This document shows, piece after piece, positions 24,156 to 33,784 of a stretch of DNA of 64,000 nt. The notes below the pieces were generated by a model. The model was not told the DNA's origin, ran no database searches, and saw only the letters and a program-made list of their open reading frames with translations. Both the position numbers and the translations under genes were made by a program. The first letter of the stretch is position 1. Each line of letters starts with the position of its first letter. The stretch spans positions 146,386-210,385 of the forward strand of contig DATIWB010000023.1 of assembly GCA_035519675.1 (NCBI GenBank), given 5' to 3'. This DNA is from RPRB01 sp035519675 (GTDB lineage Bacteria > Myxococcota > Myxococcia > Myxococcales > Myxococcaceae).

Positions 24156-26485
24156 ACCCCACCAGGGCCGCGGCGCTCCCCGCGCTGCTCCTCGTGGTGA
24201 CGCCTGCCCTCGCCGGCGACGTCCGGGTGTCGTCGTCCACCGCCGCCAAGCTGGACCAGGTGGCGGCCCAGCTCCGCAACGCCACCGAGAACCTGGGGGT
24301 GGTCGAGACGCAGTACCTGGCCCGGGCGGACCCCTCGAACGAGGTGGTGCTGGAGCGGCGCTTCTCCGACGGAGAGATCCAGTACCTCCTCCAGGACTGG
24401 CCCACCGCCTCGGTGCTCTTCTACGACCTGCTGGCGGACAAGGCCTTCGACCGGAACTCCCGGCGCCCCGACGCGCTCTGGTACCTGGCCGACGCGCTCT
24501 ACCAGCAGCAGAGCTACGGCAGCTCCCGGCTCTACCTGCGCGAGCTGCTCCAACAGGACACCCCGCGCTACCGCGAGGCGCTGAGCCGCTACCTGGACGT
24601 CGGCTCGAAGCTGAACGACTGGGGCGACCTCGAGCCGTACCTGGCGAGGGCCCGCGGCCCGGACGGGCAGCTCCCGGCCGACATCGCCTACGTCCACGCC
24701 AAGTGGCTGGCCCGGAGGACCGACCTGCCGGCCGCCGAGCGGCAACGCCGGGCCGCCGAGGCCTTCACCCCGCTCACCGGGGAGGGCAACCGCTTCCGCC
24801 TGCCGAGCCTCTACTTCCTCGGGGTCCTCCGGGTGCAGGCCCAGGACTACGAAGGCGCCATGGCCCGCTTCGGCGAGGTGGCGAAGAGCAAGCCCGCCGA
24901 CGAGCGCGAGCTGCGCATCGTCGAGCTGGCGCACCTGGGAATGGCCAGGCTCCTGATCGAGACCGGCCACCTGCCCGAGGCGGTCGACGAGTACCAGGCC
25001 ATCAGCCAGGAGTCGCCGGCGTTCCCCGAGGCGCTCTACGAGATGGCCTGGGCCAAGGTGCGCTCCGAGGACTGGGCCGGCGCCCGCAACGCGACCGACA
25101 TCCTTCTCCTCGTCGCCCCCGACTCGCCGCTCGCCCCCGAGGCGCAGATCCTCCAGGGACACCTGCTGCTCAAGCTCAAGAAGTACAAGGAGGCCACCGA
25201 GACCTACAACGGGGTGATCAGCACCTACGCCCCGGTGCGCGACGAGATCGACCGGATGCTCGCGGTGCAGAAGGATCCCATCGCCTACTTCGACAACCTG
25301 CTTGCCCGGAACGAGAAGGCCCTGGACGTGAACACCCTCCTCCCTCCGCTGGCGCTGAAGTGGGCCAGCGCCCAGGAGGACGTGGGCCAGGCGCTGCGGG
25401 TGGTGGGCGCGCTCGAGGGCGGGAAGAAGGGCGTCACCGACAGCCGGGCCATCGCCGAGCGCATCCTCAAGGCCCTGGACGAGCGCGGCGCGGAGGCCTT
25501 CCCCTCCCTTCAAGAAGGCACCACCCGCGCCGAGGCGGTGGCCAACGGGCTGGCCTCCGCCGAGGCCACGCTCGACTCCGCCGAGGTCGAGGCGCTGGAC
25601 CCGGTGCTCACCCACGAGGAGCGGCTGGAGCTGGGCCGCATCCAGGCCAACCTCGCCAGCGGCCGCGCCCGGCTCGGGGCGCTGCCTGCCACCCCCGCGG
25701 AGGTCACCGCCCGCCGCACCAGGATGCAGGGGCGGATGGACGCCATGGACCGCGAGGCGTTCCGGCTGGGCACCGAGCTGCAGAGCATGACCGCGATGCT
25801 GGTCGCCACGCAGAAGTGGGTGGCGGACACCCGCAACCAGAGACGCGACGGGCCGGAGGACGAGAAGCAGTTCACCGAGCGGCTGATGTCCGAGCAGCGC
25901 TCGCTCCAGGCGCTGGAGCAGGAGGTCTCCAGGCTCCGCGGCGAGCTGGTCGCCCAGCGTGGGCTGGTGGACACCACCATCAGCGGCGAGGAGGGCATCC
26001 GCCAGGAGATGGCGCAGGCCAGCTCGTCGATGCGCGGCATCCTCTCCGGGGTGGAGCCGCGGGTGAGCGGCGAGGGCACGCAGTTCCTCGCCCGCACCCG
26101 CGATCTGCGCACCCAGATCGGCGCCCTCCAGCAGCGGACCGCCACCGCGCAGTCGGGGCTCCGGGAGCGCGTCCGGCTGAAGGGCGAGGAGATCCGCGAG
26201 AAGGTGGTGGCCGAGTCGAAGCTGCTCGAGGGCTACGGCAGGGACGTGGGCAACGTCTCCGGTGACGCCCAGCAGCTGGTGGGCCGCATGGCCTACGACA
26301 GCTTCCGCCGGGTGAGGCGGCAGTTCTACGATCTCGTCCTCAAGGCCGACGTGGGAGTGGTGGACAGCGCCTTCACCCGGAAGCAGACCCAGACCACCTC
26401 CATCCAGAAGGTCGCCTCGCAGAAGGAGGAGGAGCTGCGGGCGCTGGACGAGGACTTCCGGCCGGTGCTCAAGGACGTGGACTGA
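24152..26485 (+). CDS. Exported TPR/coiled-coil protein, GltC/NfsC-like position
   Basis: The 777-residue protein starts at a GTG (24152) overlapping the previous stop and preceded by AAGGAG. It has a signal peptide ending PALAGD. The N-terminal half consists of TPR-like helical repeats (for example SDGEIQYLLQDWPTASVLFY and ALYQQQSYGSSRLYLRELL). The C-terminal half (about 480-770) is a long charged coiled coil. By order and architecture it corresponds to the C component of the Myxococcus Glt/Nfs machines; direct homology is inferred, not computed. It is predicted to be periplasmic. Its stop shares one base with the next ATG (TGATG). Confidence 0.7.
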   Translation: MNPTRAAALPALLLVVTPALAGDVRVSSSTAAKLDQVAAQLRNATENLGVVETQYLARADPSNEVVLERRFSDGEIQYLLQDWPTASVLFYDLLADKAFDRNSRRPDALWYLADALYQQQSYGSSRLYLRELLQQDTPRYREALSRYLDVGSKLNDWGDLEPYLARARGPDGQLPADIAYVHAKWLARRTDLPAAERQRRAAEAFTPLTGEGNRFRLPSLYFLGVLRVQAQDYEGAMARFGEVAKSKPADERELRIVELAHLGMARLLIETGHLPEAVDEYQAISQESPAFPEALYEMAWAKVRSEDWAGARNATDILLLVAPDSPLAPEAQILQGHLLLKLKKYKEATETYNGVISTYAPVRDEIDRMLAVQKDPIAYFDNLLARNEKALDVNTLLPPLALKWASAQEDVGQALRVVGALEGGKKGVTDSRAIAERILKALDERGAEAFPSLQEGTTRAEAVANGLASAEATLDSAEVEALDPVLTHEERLELGRIQANLASGRARLGALPATPAEVTARRTRMQGRMDAMDREAFRLGTELQSMTAMLVATQKWVADTRNQRRDGPEDEKQFTERLMSEQRSLQALEQEVSRLRGELVAQRGLVDTTISGEEGIRQEMAQASSSMRGILSGVEPRVSGEGTQFLARTRDLRTQIGALQQRTATAQSGLRERVRLKGEEIREKVVAESKLLEGYGRDVGNVSGDAQQLVGRMAYDSFRRVRRQFYDLVLKADVGVVDSAFTRKQTQTTSIQKVASQKEEELRALDEDFRPVLKDVD

Positions 26486-29400
26486 TGCTGGGCCACCTCC
26501 TCATCGCCCTGGCGCTCGCGGCGAGCCCGGCATCCACCAGCACCAAGGCCAAGGGCAAGCCCAAGCCCCCGGCGGGCAAGAAGGCTCCGCCCCCGGCCAA
26601 GCCCGCGCCTGCTCCGGCCGACGCGGCGGCAGCCACCGCCACGCCGGAGAAGCAGGACGTGCAGCCCGCCCAGAAGCCCAGCCTGAGCCTGGCGGGGACG
26701 GGGCGCACCCCCGAGGAGCAGAAGCAGCTGGACGAGCTTCAAGACATGCTCCGCTCGTACGAGGACGAGTCGCGCGACTTCAAGCGCGACGTGCAGCTGC
26801 TGGTGGAGAAGAAGTACGAGGAGAAGCGCAGCGACCTCGCCGCCAGCTACGAGAAGGCCATCCGCGACCTGGAGGTGAACGAGCGGAAGGACCGGCTCGA
26901 CGCCATCGCCCAGTTCGAGGAGTTCCTGCAGCGCTACCCGGACGAACCCCGCTACACCCCGGACGTCATGTTCCGGCTGGCCGAGCTCTACTACGAGCGC
27001 AGCGCGGACGATCACGCGGTGGCGATGCGCGCTTACGAGGAGCAGCTGAAGCGGGTGGACCCCTCCAGCAACACCCCGCCTCCGCCCGAGCCGGCGGTGG
27101 ATTTCCGCCAGTCGATCGGCCTCTACCGGCAGCTGCTGGAGCGCTTCCCCAGGTTCAAGTTCAACGACGCCACCACCTACCTGCTCGGCTACTGCCTGGA
27201 GAAGCAGAACGACTTCGAGGGCGCACAGCAGGCGTACCGCGACGTCATCGAGGACTACCCGAAGAGCAAGTTCGTCACCGAGGCCTGGGTCCGCATCGGC
27301 GAGTACTACTTCGACGACTACGACGACCCGGAGGCGCTCCCCCGGGCCGCGGTTGCGTACGAGAACGCGATCAAGGACACCCAGAGCCCGCTCTACGACA
27401 AGTCGCTCTACAAGCTGGGGTGGACCTACTACCGCCAGGACCGCTTCGAGCCCGCGGTGCAGCGCTTCCTCCAGCTGGTCGACCACTACGACAAGACCGG
27501 GGTGAAGAAGGACGGCAAGGCCACCGGCGACCTCCGCGGCGAGGCCGTGCAGTACACGGCGATCAGCTTCGCCGACGAGAAGTGGGGGTCGGTGGAGAAG
27601 GCCAAGGCCACCTTCGCCAGGATGGGCGGCCGGCCATACGAGGCCGAGGTCTACCGGCGGATGGGCGACGTCTACTTCGACCAGACGCGCCACACCGACG
27701 CCATCGCCGCCTACCGGCTGGCGCTGCAGAGGGACCCACTGGCCGACGACGCGCCCAAGCTCCAGCAGAAGATCGTCCAGGCCTACGAGCGTGACCGGAA
27801 GCTGAACGAGGCCTTCGCCGAGTCCGAGGCCCTGGCCAACGCCTACGCCCCGGGCACGCCCTGGTACGAGAAGCACAAGAACGACCCCGAGGTCCTCGCC
27901 GCCACCCAGGAGATGGCGGAGAAGAACCTCTACGGCAGCGCGGTGTACCACCACCAGCAGGCGCTGGCGCTCAAGCAGCAGGGGAAGCTCGAGACGGCGA
28001 GGAAGATGTTCGAGTCCGCGGCCAAGGGCTACGAGGGGTATCTGGCCCGCTTCCCCCGGAGCAAGGCGGCGTACGAGGTGCAGTTCTTCGCCGCCGAGTG
28101 CCAGTACAACTCGCTGCAGTTCGCCAAGGCGGCGAAGAACTACGACGCCATCCGCGACACCGGCGCGGACGACAAGTACCGGAAGGACGCGGCCTACGGC
28201 GCGGTGCTCGCCTGGAGCAAGCTGGTCGAGCAGCTGCAAGAGCAGAAGAAGCTGGCGAAGTACCCGGTGCTGCGGAGCAAGGACCGGCCCGAGGGCGACA
28301 AGCCGCAGGGCATCCCGCTCTCAGCGGAGGAGCAGTCGCTGATCGCCGCCACCGACGCCTTCGTGCAGCTGTCACCGACCGACGAGCGGGCGCCCGGGGT
28401 GGCCTACAAGGCCGCCGAGCTGCTGTACGCCCACAACCAGTTCCCGGACGCCAGGGCCCGGTTCGAGAACATCATCAAGAGCTACCCCAGGAGCGAGGTC
28501 AGCAAGTACGCCACCAACCTCACGGTGGAGACCTTCCTCATCGACAAGGACTGGCGGAGCGTAGAGGAGGTCTCGGCCCGGCTGGCCCAGAACACCGACG
28601 TCATCGACCCCAAGAGCGAGCTGTACAAGGACCTGGTCAAGTTCAAGCTCGCCGGCCGGTTCAAGCTCGCCGACGAGCTGATGGCCCAGGGCGCCTGGGA
28701 CGAGGCGGCGAAGAAGTACATCCAGCTGGTGGACGAGGAGCCGAAGCACGAGTTCGCCGACAAGGCGCTGAACAACGCCGCGGTCTGCTACGAGAAGGAC
28801 CACCGCTTCGAGAGCGCGCTCAAGCTCTACGAGCGCATCTTCAAGGAGTACCCGAGGAGCAAGCTGGCCGACGCCGCTCTCTTCCGGGTCGCGGTGAACC
28901 AGGAGAACTCCTACGACTTCGACCGCGCGGTCGGCAGCTACGAGCGGCTGGTGAAGGAGTACCCGGCGAGCAAGGACCGCGAGGCCGCGCTGTACAACGC
29001 CGCCCGCCTGCTCGAGGGCCAGCAGAAGTACCCGCAGGCCGCCGCGGCGTACGCCCGCTACGCCGACATGTTCCCCAGGGCCGAGGACGCGCCGAAGAAC
29101 CAGTACCGCGCGGCGCTGGTCTACGAGAAGCAGGGCGACACCCGGAACGAGGTCAAGGCGCTGAACGAATTCGTCCGCCGGTTCGGCGGCAAGGCCAACC
29201 AGGGCGAGCTGGTGGTCGAGGCGCACAAGAAGCTCGGCGACGCCTACGCGAAGTCCGGCAGCCCCAAGGATGCCCGCCGGTCCTGGGAGACCGCGGCCCG
29301 GGAGTTCGATCGGAGGGGCCTCAAGGCCGACGCCGCGCTCCAGGGCGCCGACGCCGCCGCCGAGGCCCGCTTCATGGTGGCCGAGCAGGAGCTCCGAGAT

Positions 29401-29946
29401 TTCGACAAGCTGAAGATCGGCGGCCGGGGCAAGGCCCTGGAGCAGAGCTTCACCCTCAAGCGCGCCGGGGTGAAGAAGGTGCAGGCCAGCTACGCCGAGG
29501 TCTTCAAGTACAAGCGGCTGGAGTGGACCCTGGCGGCGCTCTACCGCCAGGGCTACGTGCTGGAGCGCTTCGGGGCGACCATCAACGAGACCCCGGTGCC
29601 TCCGGACGTCAAGCGGCTGGGCGACGAGGCGGTGGCCGCCTACCAGGACCTCCTCCAGCAGCAGACCGCGGCGCTGGAGGACAAGGCGGTGGAGAGCTAC
29701 GCCGCGACGCTGGAGCAGGCACGGAAGAACCGCATCAGCAACGAGTGGACCAAGAAGACCCTCGAGGCGCTCAACCGGTACCGGCCCAAGGAGTACCCGG
29801 TGCTGAAAGATCCAAAGCCGGCCATCGCCGTTGATGTCACATGGCCCGATGGTCTGGTCAGCACCAAGGCGGCGCCGAAGCCGGGAGCCACCACTCCGGC
29901 CAAGCCCGGGGCCCCCGCAGCTCCGGTCGCCGGGGGTGGGTCGTGA
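26485..29946 (+). CDS. Very large periplasmic TPR protein, GltD (AgmU)/NfsD-like
   Basis: The 1153-residue protein has a short N-terminal export signal (LLIALALAASPA), a Lys/Pro/Ala-rich linker (to about 70), a coiled-coil segment and more than fifteen TPR units up to about 1100. Many have the A-x-x-x-F/Y-x-x-x-x-x-x-Y-P pattern (YRDVIEDYPKSKFVTEAWVR, YERIFKEYPRSKLADAALFR). Length and domain plan match GltD/AgmU and NfsD of Myxococcus, which span the periplasm. It overlaps its upstream neighbour by one base and its downstream neighbour by four bases (GTGA), so the set is tightly coupled. Confidence 0.8.
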   Translation: MLGHLLIALALAASPASTSTKAKGKPKPPAGKKAPPPAKPAPAPADAAAATATPEKQDVQPAQKPSLSLAGTGRTPEEQKQLDELQDMLRSYEDESRDFKRDVQLLVEKKYEEKRSDLAASYEKAIRDLEVNERKDRLDAIAQFEEFLQRYPDEPRYTPDVMFRLAELYYERSADDHAVAMRAYEEQLKRVDPSSNTPPPPEPAVDFRQSIGLYRQLLERFPRFKFNDATTYLLGYCLEKQNDFEGAQQAYRDVIEDYPKSKFVTEAWVRIGEYYFDDYDDPEALPRAAVAYENAIKDTQSPLYDKSLYKLGWTYYRQDRFEPAVQRFLQLVDHYDKTGVKKDGKATGDLRGEAVQYTAISFADEKWGSVEKAKATFARMGGRPYEAEVYRRMGDVYFDQTRHTDAIAAYRLALQRDPLADDAPKLQQKIVQAYERDRKLNEAFAESEALANAYAPGTPWYEKHKNDPEVLAATQEMAEKNLYGSAVYHHQQALALKQQGKLETARKMFESAAKGYEGYLARFPRSKAAYEVQFFAAECQYNSLQFAKAAKNYDAIRDTGADDKYRKDAAYGAVLAWSKLVEQLQEQKKLAKYPVLRSKDRPEGDKPQGIPLSAEEQSLIAATDAFVQLSPTDERAPGVAYKAAELLYAHNQFPDARARFENIIKSYPRSEVSKYATNLTVETFLIDKDWRSVEEVSARLAQNTDVIDPKSELYKDLVKFKLAGRFKLADELMAQGAWDEAAKKYIQLVDEEPKHEFADKALNNAAVCYEKDHRFESALKLYERIFKEYPRSKLADAALFRVAVNQENSYDFDRAVGSYERLVKEYPASKDREAALYNAARLLEGQQKYPQAAAAYARYADMFPRAEDAPKNQYRAALVYEKQGDTRNEVKALNEFVRRFGGKANQGELVVEAHKKLGDAYAKSGSPKDARRSWETAAREFDRRGLKADAALQGADAAAEARFMVAEQELRDFDKLKIGGRGKALEQSFTLKRAGVKKVQASYAEVFKYKRLEWTLAALYRQGYVLERFGATINETPVPPDVKRLGDEAVAAYQDLLQQQTAALEDKAVESYAATLEQARKNRISNEWTKKTLEALNRYRPKEYPVLKDPKPAIAVDVTWPDGLVSTKAAPKPGATTPAKPGAPAAPVAGGGS

Positions 29947-31307
29947 GGGGCCTGCTCCTTGTGCTGCTCGCCGCGGTCGGGGTCGCCGCCTGCGGCCATG
30001 CACCGGTGGCCGCGCCTCCGCCCCGGCCGCTCACCACCTCCACCGCCGTCACCCCCGAGGTCCAGGAAGGCGCGGCGAGAGGCCAGGGCGGCCCGCTCGA
30101 CGCCGACACCCAGGCGGCCATCGAGCGCGGCATCGCCCAGGGCCGCGGCGGCGACCTCGACGGCGCGCGCCGGACCTTCCAGGACGTCGTCCAGCGGAAC
30201 CCCAACGCCGGCACCGCCTGGGTGAACCTGGGCGTCCTCGCCGAACGGAAGGGAGACCTGAAGGAGGCCGAGGCGAGCTACCGGCGGGCGGCGCAGACCA
30301 CCCCCGACCCCCCCGAGTCGTGGGACTTCCTGGCCCGGCTCCTGGTCCGCACCAAGCGGGCGAGCGAGGCCGAGGCCCTGCTCCGCGGACGGGTCCAGGA
30401 GGCGCCCACGGCGCTCGGCGCTCGCAACGCGCTCACCTGGGTGCTGCTGGAGACCGGCCGGCTCCCGGAGGCCGAGGCCGAGGCGAAGAAGGTCCTCAAG
30501 GCCGAGGAGCAGAACGTCCGGGCGATGCAGCTGCTCGCCCAGGGGTACTACCGGCAGGGGAAGTACGAGCTGTGCCGGCTGGTGCTGGAGAACGCCCGCG
30601 CCGTGGATCCCAAGGACCCGGTGACCCACAACGCGCTGGGCACCGTGCTCCTGAAGCTCAAGCAGCGGACCGCGGCGCTCGAGTCGTTCAAGACCGCCGC
30701 CTCGCTCCGGCCGGACTTCGCCGAGGCGCACAGCAACTTCGGGGCAATGCTGGTGGAGAGCGGCGACTACGACGGCGCGGTGAAGGAGCTCGAGCTGGCG
30801 GTCAGCGCGGCGCCCCAGCTGCTGCCGGCGCGGATGAACCTCGGCAACGCCTACCGGGGCAAGCTCGAGCTGGCGAAGGCCAGGGAGGAGTACGAGAAGG
30901 TTGTCGCTGCCGACCCCACCCTGGCCGACACCTACTACAACCTCGCCATCCTCCACCTGGACTCCGACGTTCCGGGGATGGACACCATCGACCGCTACCA
31001 CAAGGCCATCGCCTACTTCACCACCTACAAGGAGAAGGGCGGGTCGGACGACCGGGTCGAGCAGTACCTCAAGGACGCGGCGAAGGGCATCGACCGGGAG
31101 CAGCGCCGCCGCGAGCGGGAGAAGAAGGACCAGCTGCGCAAGGCCGAGAAGGAGGCCGAGGCGAAGAAGCAGGCCGAGGCCGCGGCGAAGGCCCCGGCTG
31201 CGGCGGCCGAGGCGCCCAAGGCCGCGGAGGCGCCCACCGCCCCCGCCCAGCCGCAACCACAAACGAGCAAGAAGAAGAGCTCTCGCGGTAAGCTGAAGAC
31301 CCCGTGA
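29943..31307 (+). CDS. TPR outer-membrane lipoprotein, GltE (AglT)/NfsE-like
   Basis: The 454-residue lipoprotein starts at the GTG at 29943 inside the previous stop. The signal is MRGLLLVLLAAVGVAAC (lipobox Cys17). Residues about 60-380 are TPRs (TAWVNLGVLAERKGDLKEAE, AHSNFGAMLVESGDYDGAVK). The C-terminal 70 residues are a Lys/Glu/Ala-rich coiled coil. This is the plan of GltE/AglT and NfsE, outer-membrane lipoproteins of the Glt/Nfs complexes. An ATG further upstream lies inside the previous gene and would remove the lipobox from the N terminus, so I rejected it. It overlaps the next gene by four bases. Confidence 0.8.
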   Translation: MRGLLLVLLAAVGVAACGHAPVAAPPPRPLTTSTAVTPEVQEGAARGQGGPLDADTQAAIERGIAQGRGGDLDGARRTFQDVVQRNPNAGTAWVNLGVLAERKGDLKEAEASYRRAAQTTPDPPESWDFLARLLVRTKRASEAEALLRGRVQEAPTALGARNALTWVLLETGRLPEAEAEAKKVLKAEEQNVRAMQLLAQGYYRQGKYELCRLVLENARAVDPKDPVTHNALGTVLLKLKQRTAALESFKTAASLRPDFAEAHSNFGAMLVESGDYDGAVKELELAVSAAPQLLPARMNLGNAYRGKLELAKAREEYEKVVAADPTLADTYYNLAILHLDSDVPGMDTIDRYHKAIAYFTTYKEKGGSDDRVEQYLKDAAKGIDREQRRREREKKDQLRKAEKEAEAKKQAEAAAKAPAAAAEAPKAAEAPTAPAQPQPQTSKKKSSRGKLKTP

Positions 31308-31651
31308 CACGCCCCGTCCTCCCAGCGCTCGTGGCCTGCGCGGCGCTCGCCGTGGCCGCCCCTGCCCGCGCGCAGCCGGACGCCTCGGCCGCGCAGAAGG
31401 AGGCCGATCGCGCCGCGGCGACGGCCAGGCAGGCCCGGGCGGACGTGCGCGCGGCCGCAGCGAGCAAGCCGGCGGCGCGCTCGGCTGGCAAGAAGGTCAT
31501 CAAGCTCGACACCCTCACCGTCGAGGGCCGCATCCAGAAACCGGAAGCGTTCTACGTGCTTCCCCGCTCCAGCCTGAACTTCGACGAGCTGCAGAAGTCC
31601 GAGAGCTTCGTGCCGAAGATCGAGAAGAGCGCGCAGAAGGATCCGTTCTAG
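31304..31651 (+). CDS. Small exported protein, GltF/NfsF position
   Basis: The 115-residue protein starts at a GTG overlapping the previous stop. It has a signal peptide (LPALVACAALAVAAPARAQ), an Ala-rich middle, and a conserved-looking C terminus (KLDTLTVEGRIQKPEAFYVL, then SSLNFDELQKSESFVPKIE). The small exported F component sits at the same place in the Glt/Nfs gene order, so I infer correspondence by position. No enzymatic motif is visible. The next gene starts within 24 bases. Confidence 0.6.
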   Translation: MTRPVLPALVACAALAVAAPARAQPDASAAQKEADRAAATARQARADVRAAAASKPAARSAGKKVIKLDTLTVEGRIQKPEAFYVLPRSSLNFDELQKSESFVPKIEKSAQKDPF

Positions 31652-31675
31652 CCCGTGAGAGCACCTGCCCGGCCC

Positions 31676-32995
31676 ATGTCCAAGCCTGCCTCGAGCAGCG
31701 CCAAGATCCTCCGCGTGGGGGTGATCCGCGACGGGAAGATCATCGAGGAGCGCCAGATCCGTCACCCGGGCGCGGTCACCGTCGGGCAGGACGGGACGAA
31801 CACCTTCGTCATCCCGGCCAGCGAGCTGCCCGCCACCTTCCCGGTGTTCGAGCACAGGGCCGGGCAGTACACGTTGCTCTTCACCGACCGGATGAACGGC
31901 CGGGTGAGGAACAAGGCCGGCGACCTCGACTTCGCGGGCCTGAAGAGCAAGGGCCTGGTGCAGCGGCGGGGCAGCGTCTGGGCACTGCCGCTCGACGAGT
32001 CCGCGAGGGGCAAGATCTCGCTTGGCGAGGTGACGCTGCTCTTCCAGTTTGTCAGCCCGCCCCCGGAGCCGGCGCGCATCGAGCTGCCGGCCGAGGTGCG
32101 AGGGACGGTGTGGCGGAGCATCGACCACCTGTTCTTCGGAATCCTCGCCGCCTCGCTCTTCCTCCACTTCGCCGGGGCGGCGTGCATCATTCTCAGCCCC
32201 AAGCCGCCCGACAACGACCTGGCGCTGGACGAGCTGCCGGACCGCTTCGCAAGGGTGCTGCTGCCCCCGAAGCCGCCCGAGCCCGAGCAGCCCAAGGCGT
32301 CGGAGCAGACCGCGCAGGTCGAGGACAAGAAGGACGTCAAGAAGGACGTGAAGAAGAAGGACCTCCCCGCCGACGCCACCGCACGCAAGGCGGTGCTCCA
32401 GCAGAAGGTGGCCGGCAAGGGCCTGCTGAAGATCCTGGGCTCGGCCGGCGGAAGCGGAGCGCTGTCCGACGTGCTCGGCAGCGGCACCGGCTCGGGAGAC
32501 GTGGCCGCGGCGCTCGCCGGCGCCCGCGGGGTGAGCATCGCCACCGCCGACTCGGTGGGAGCCCGCGCCGGGGGCGGCGCCGGGCGCACCGCGGGGATCG
32601 GCGACGTCGGCACCTCGGGCGGCGGCAAGGTCGCCCTGGCCGGCAAGGGCGACGTGAAGGTCTCGGGACGGGTGTCGGCAGCGTCTCCGGAGGTGGACTC
32701 CGCGGACGTGGACCGGGCGGCGCTGTCCCGGTACATCCGCGACCGCCTCGGCGCCATCCGCGGTTGCTACGAGCGCGAGCTGAAGCGCAATCCCAGCCTC
32801 AAGGGCAAGGTGGTGGTGCGGTTCAACATCACCCCCGCGGGCCGGGCCGGCGACATCCGGATCGAGGAGAACACCCTGGGGAGCGCCGAGGTCGGCGCCT
32901 GCATCCAGGGCCTGATGCGGAGCTGGATCTTCCCCTTCAAGCCGCCCGACGAGGTCCCGGTGCAGTACCCGTTCCTCTTCACCTCGGCCGGGTAG
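31676..32995 (+). CDS. FHA-like / TM / TonB-like (AgmX-PglI C-terminal) protein, GltG/NfsG-like
   Basis: The 439-residue inner-membrane protein has three parts. (1) A cytoplasmic N-terminal beta domain resembling FHA (RQIRHPGAVTVGQDGTNTFV, about residues 10-140). (2) One TM helix (about 152-175, FFGILAASLFLHFAG). (3) A Lys/Pro/Gly-rich periplasmic linker and a C-terminal AgmX/PglI TonB-like domain (about 340-439) with IRGCYERELKRNPSLKG and NITPAGRAGDI. GltG and NfsG share this layout and transmit motor work across the periplasm. I start it at the ATG at 31676; a GTG at 31655 would add seven residues. Confidence 0.82.
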   Translation: MSKPASSSAKILRVGVIRDGKIIEERQIRHPGAVTVGQDGTNTFVIPASELPATFPVFEHRAGQYTLLFTDRMNGRVRNKAGDLDFAGLKSKGLVQRRGSVWALPLDESARGKISLGEVTLLFQFVSPPPEPARIELPAEVRGTVWRSIDHLFFGILAASLFLHFAGAACIILSPKPPDNDLALDELPDRFARVLLPPKPPEPEQPKASEQTAQVEDKKDVKKDVKKKDLPADATARKAVLQQKVAGKGLLKILGSAGGSGALSDVLGSGTGSGDVAAALAGARGVSIATADSVGARAGGGAGRTAGIGDVGTSGGGKVALAGKGDVKVSGRVSAASPEVDSADVDRAALSRYIRDRLGAIRGCYERELKRNPSLKGKVVVRFNITPAGRAGDIRIEENTLGSAEVGACIQGLMRSWIFPFKPPDEVPVQYPFLFTSAG

Positions 32996-33064
32996 CGGAT
33001 GGCCCGCGGATGTACGCACGGACGGTTTGACACCCCCCGCCAGGGCTCCCTACGCTCGAACAGG

Positions 33065-33631
33065 ATGCGACCGTCCGTCCGCCTGCCGCTTGTGGCCGCC
33101 CTGCTCCTGCTCGGGGGCGGAACGTCTCGCGCGCAGGGCCCGACCAAGCCGACGACTCCCACCCCCACCCTGGAGCGGGCGGCGGACATCCCGGACCCCG
33201 AGAAGCTCACCCGATCCACCTCCGCGGTCAGCCGCATGCGCTCGGTGCTGAGCGAGGTGCTCGGCCGGCTCGAGGAGGCACGGGCGACCAAGGACGTGGT
33301 GAAGCTCAACTGCGTCAACGAGAAGCTGACCCAGGTGAAGGGGCTGCTGCGCATCTCCGAGCAGTCCGACGTCGCCCTCCAGGAGGCGGTCTCGAAGAAG
33401 GACTCGGTGGCCGCCGAGCACGAGTACTCGAAGGTGTCCATCGCCAGGACGAAGGTGGACCAGCTGCGGAACGAGGCCGAGCAGTGCATCGGACAGCTCG
33501 CGTTCCGCACTGACGAAAACCTGACGGTGGAGGTGGAAGTTCCCAGCGGGTTGCCAACAGAGGACCCGACGAACCCGACGCCCCCGCCCCCGCCGACGAA
33601 CCGTCCGCCGCCGGCGAGCCCGATTCTCTAG
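33065..33631 (+). CDS. Exported coiled-coil protein of unknown function
   Basis: The 188-residue protein starts at the ATG at 33065 with a signal peptide (LPLVAALLLLGGGTSRAQ). Residues about 50-145 are predicted to be long helices (SRMRSVLSEVLGRLEEARAT, LQEAVSKKDSVAAEHEYSKV) with two Cys (KLNCVNEKL and EQCIGQL) that may pair. A Pro-rich tail ends the protein. I recognise no named family. It lies 69 bases after the GltG-like gene and about 150 bases before the beta-barrel gene, so it bridges the two parts of the cluster. Confidence 0.65.
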   Translation: MRPSVRLPLVAALLLLGGGTSRAQGPTKPTTPTPTLERAADIPDPEKLTRSTSAVSRMRSVLSEVLGRLEEARATKDVVKLNCVNEKLTQVKGLLRISEQSDVALQEAVSKKDSVAAEHEYSKVSIARTKVDQLRNEAEQCIGQLAFRTDENLTVEVEVPSGLPTEDPTNPTPPPPPTNRPPPASPIL

Positions 33632-33784
33632 TCGGGGGGCGTGCACCCCGAAGCGGCGACCTCGGCCGCCTGGCCACCCCCCGAATCCTGGAGCGGGCGC
33701 GTGCTTGCATGCTATGACGCACGACAGCTTCCGTCCGGATTGGAGAGCACTCTGTACCTGGGAGGACCGGAGCGGTTGAGACGC

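Noticed and set aside
24152..31307. TPR genes as Tol-Pal (YbgF/CpoB) or Bam (BamD) components
   Set aside because: Sizes, gene order and the adjacent FHA-TM-TonB protein fit Glt/Nfs far better, and no tol/pal/bam genes are present.
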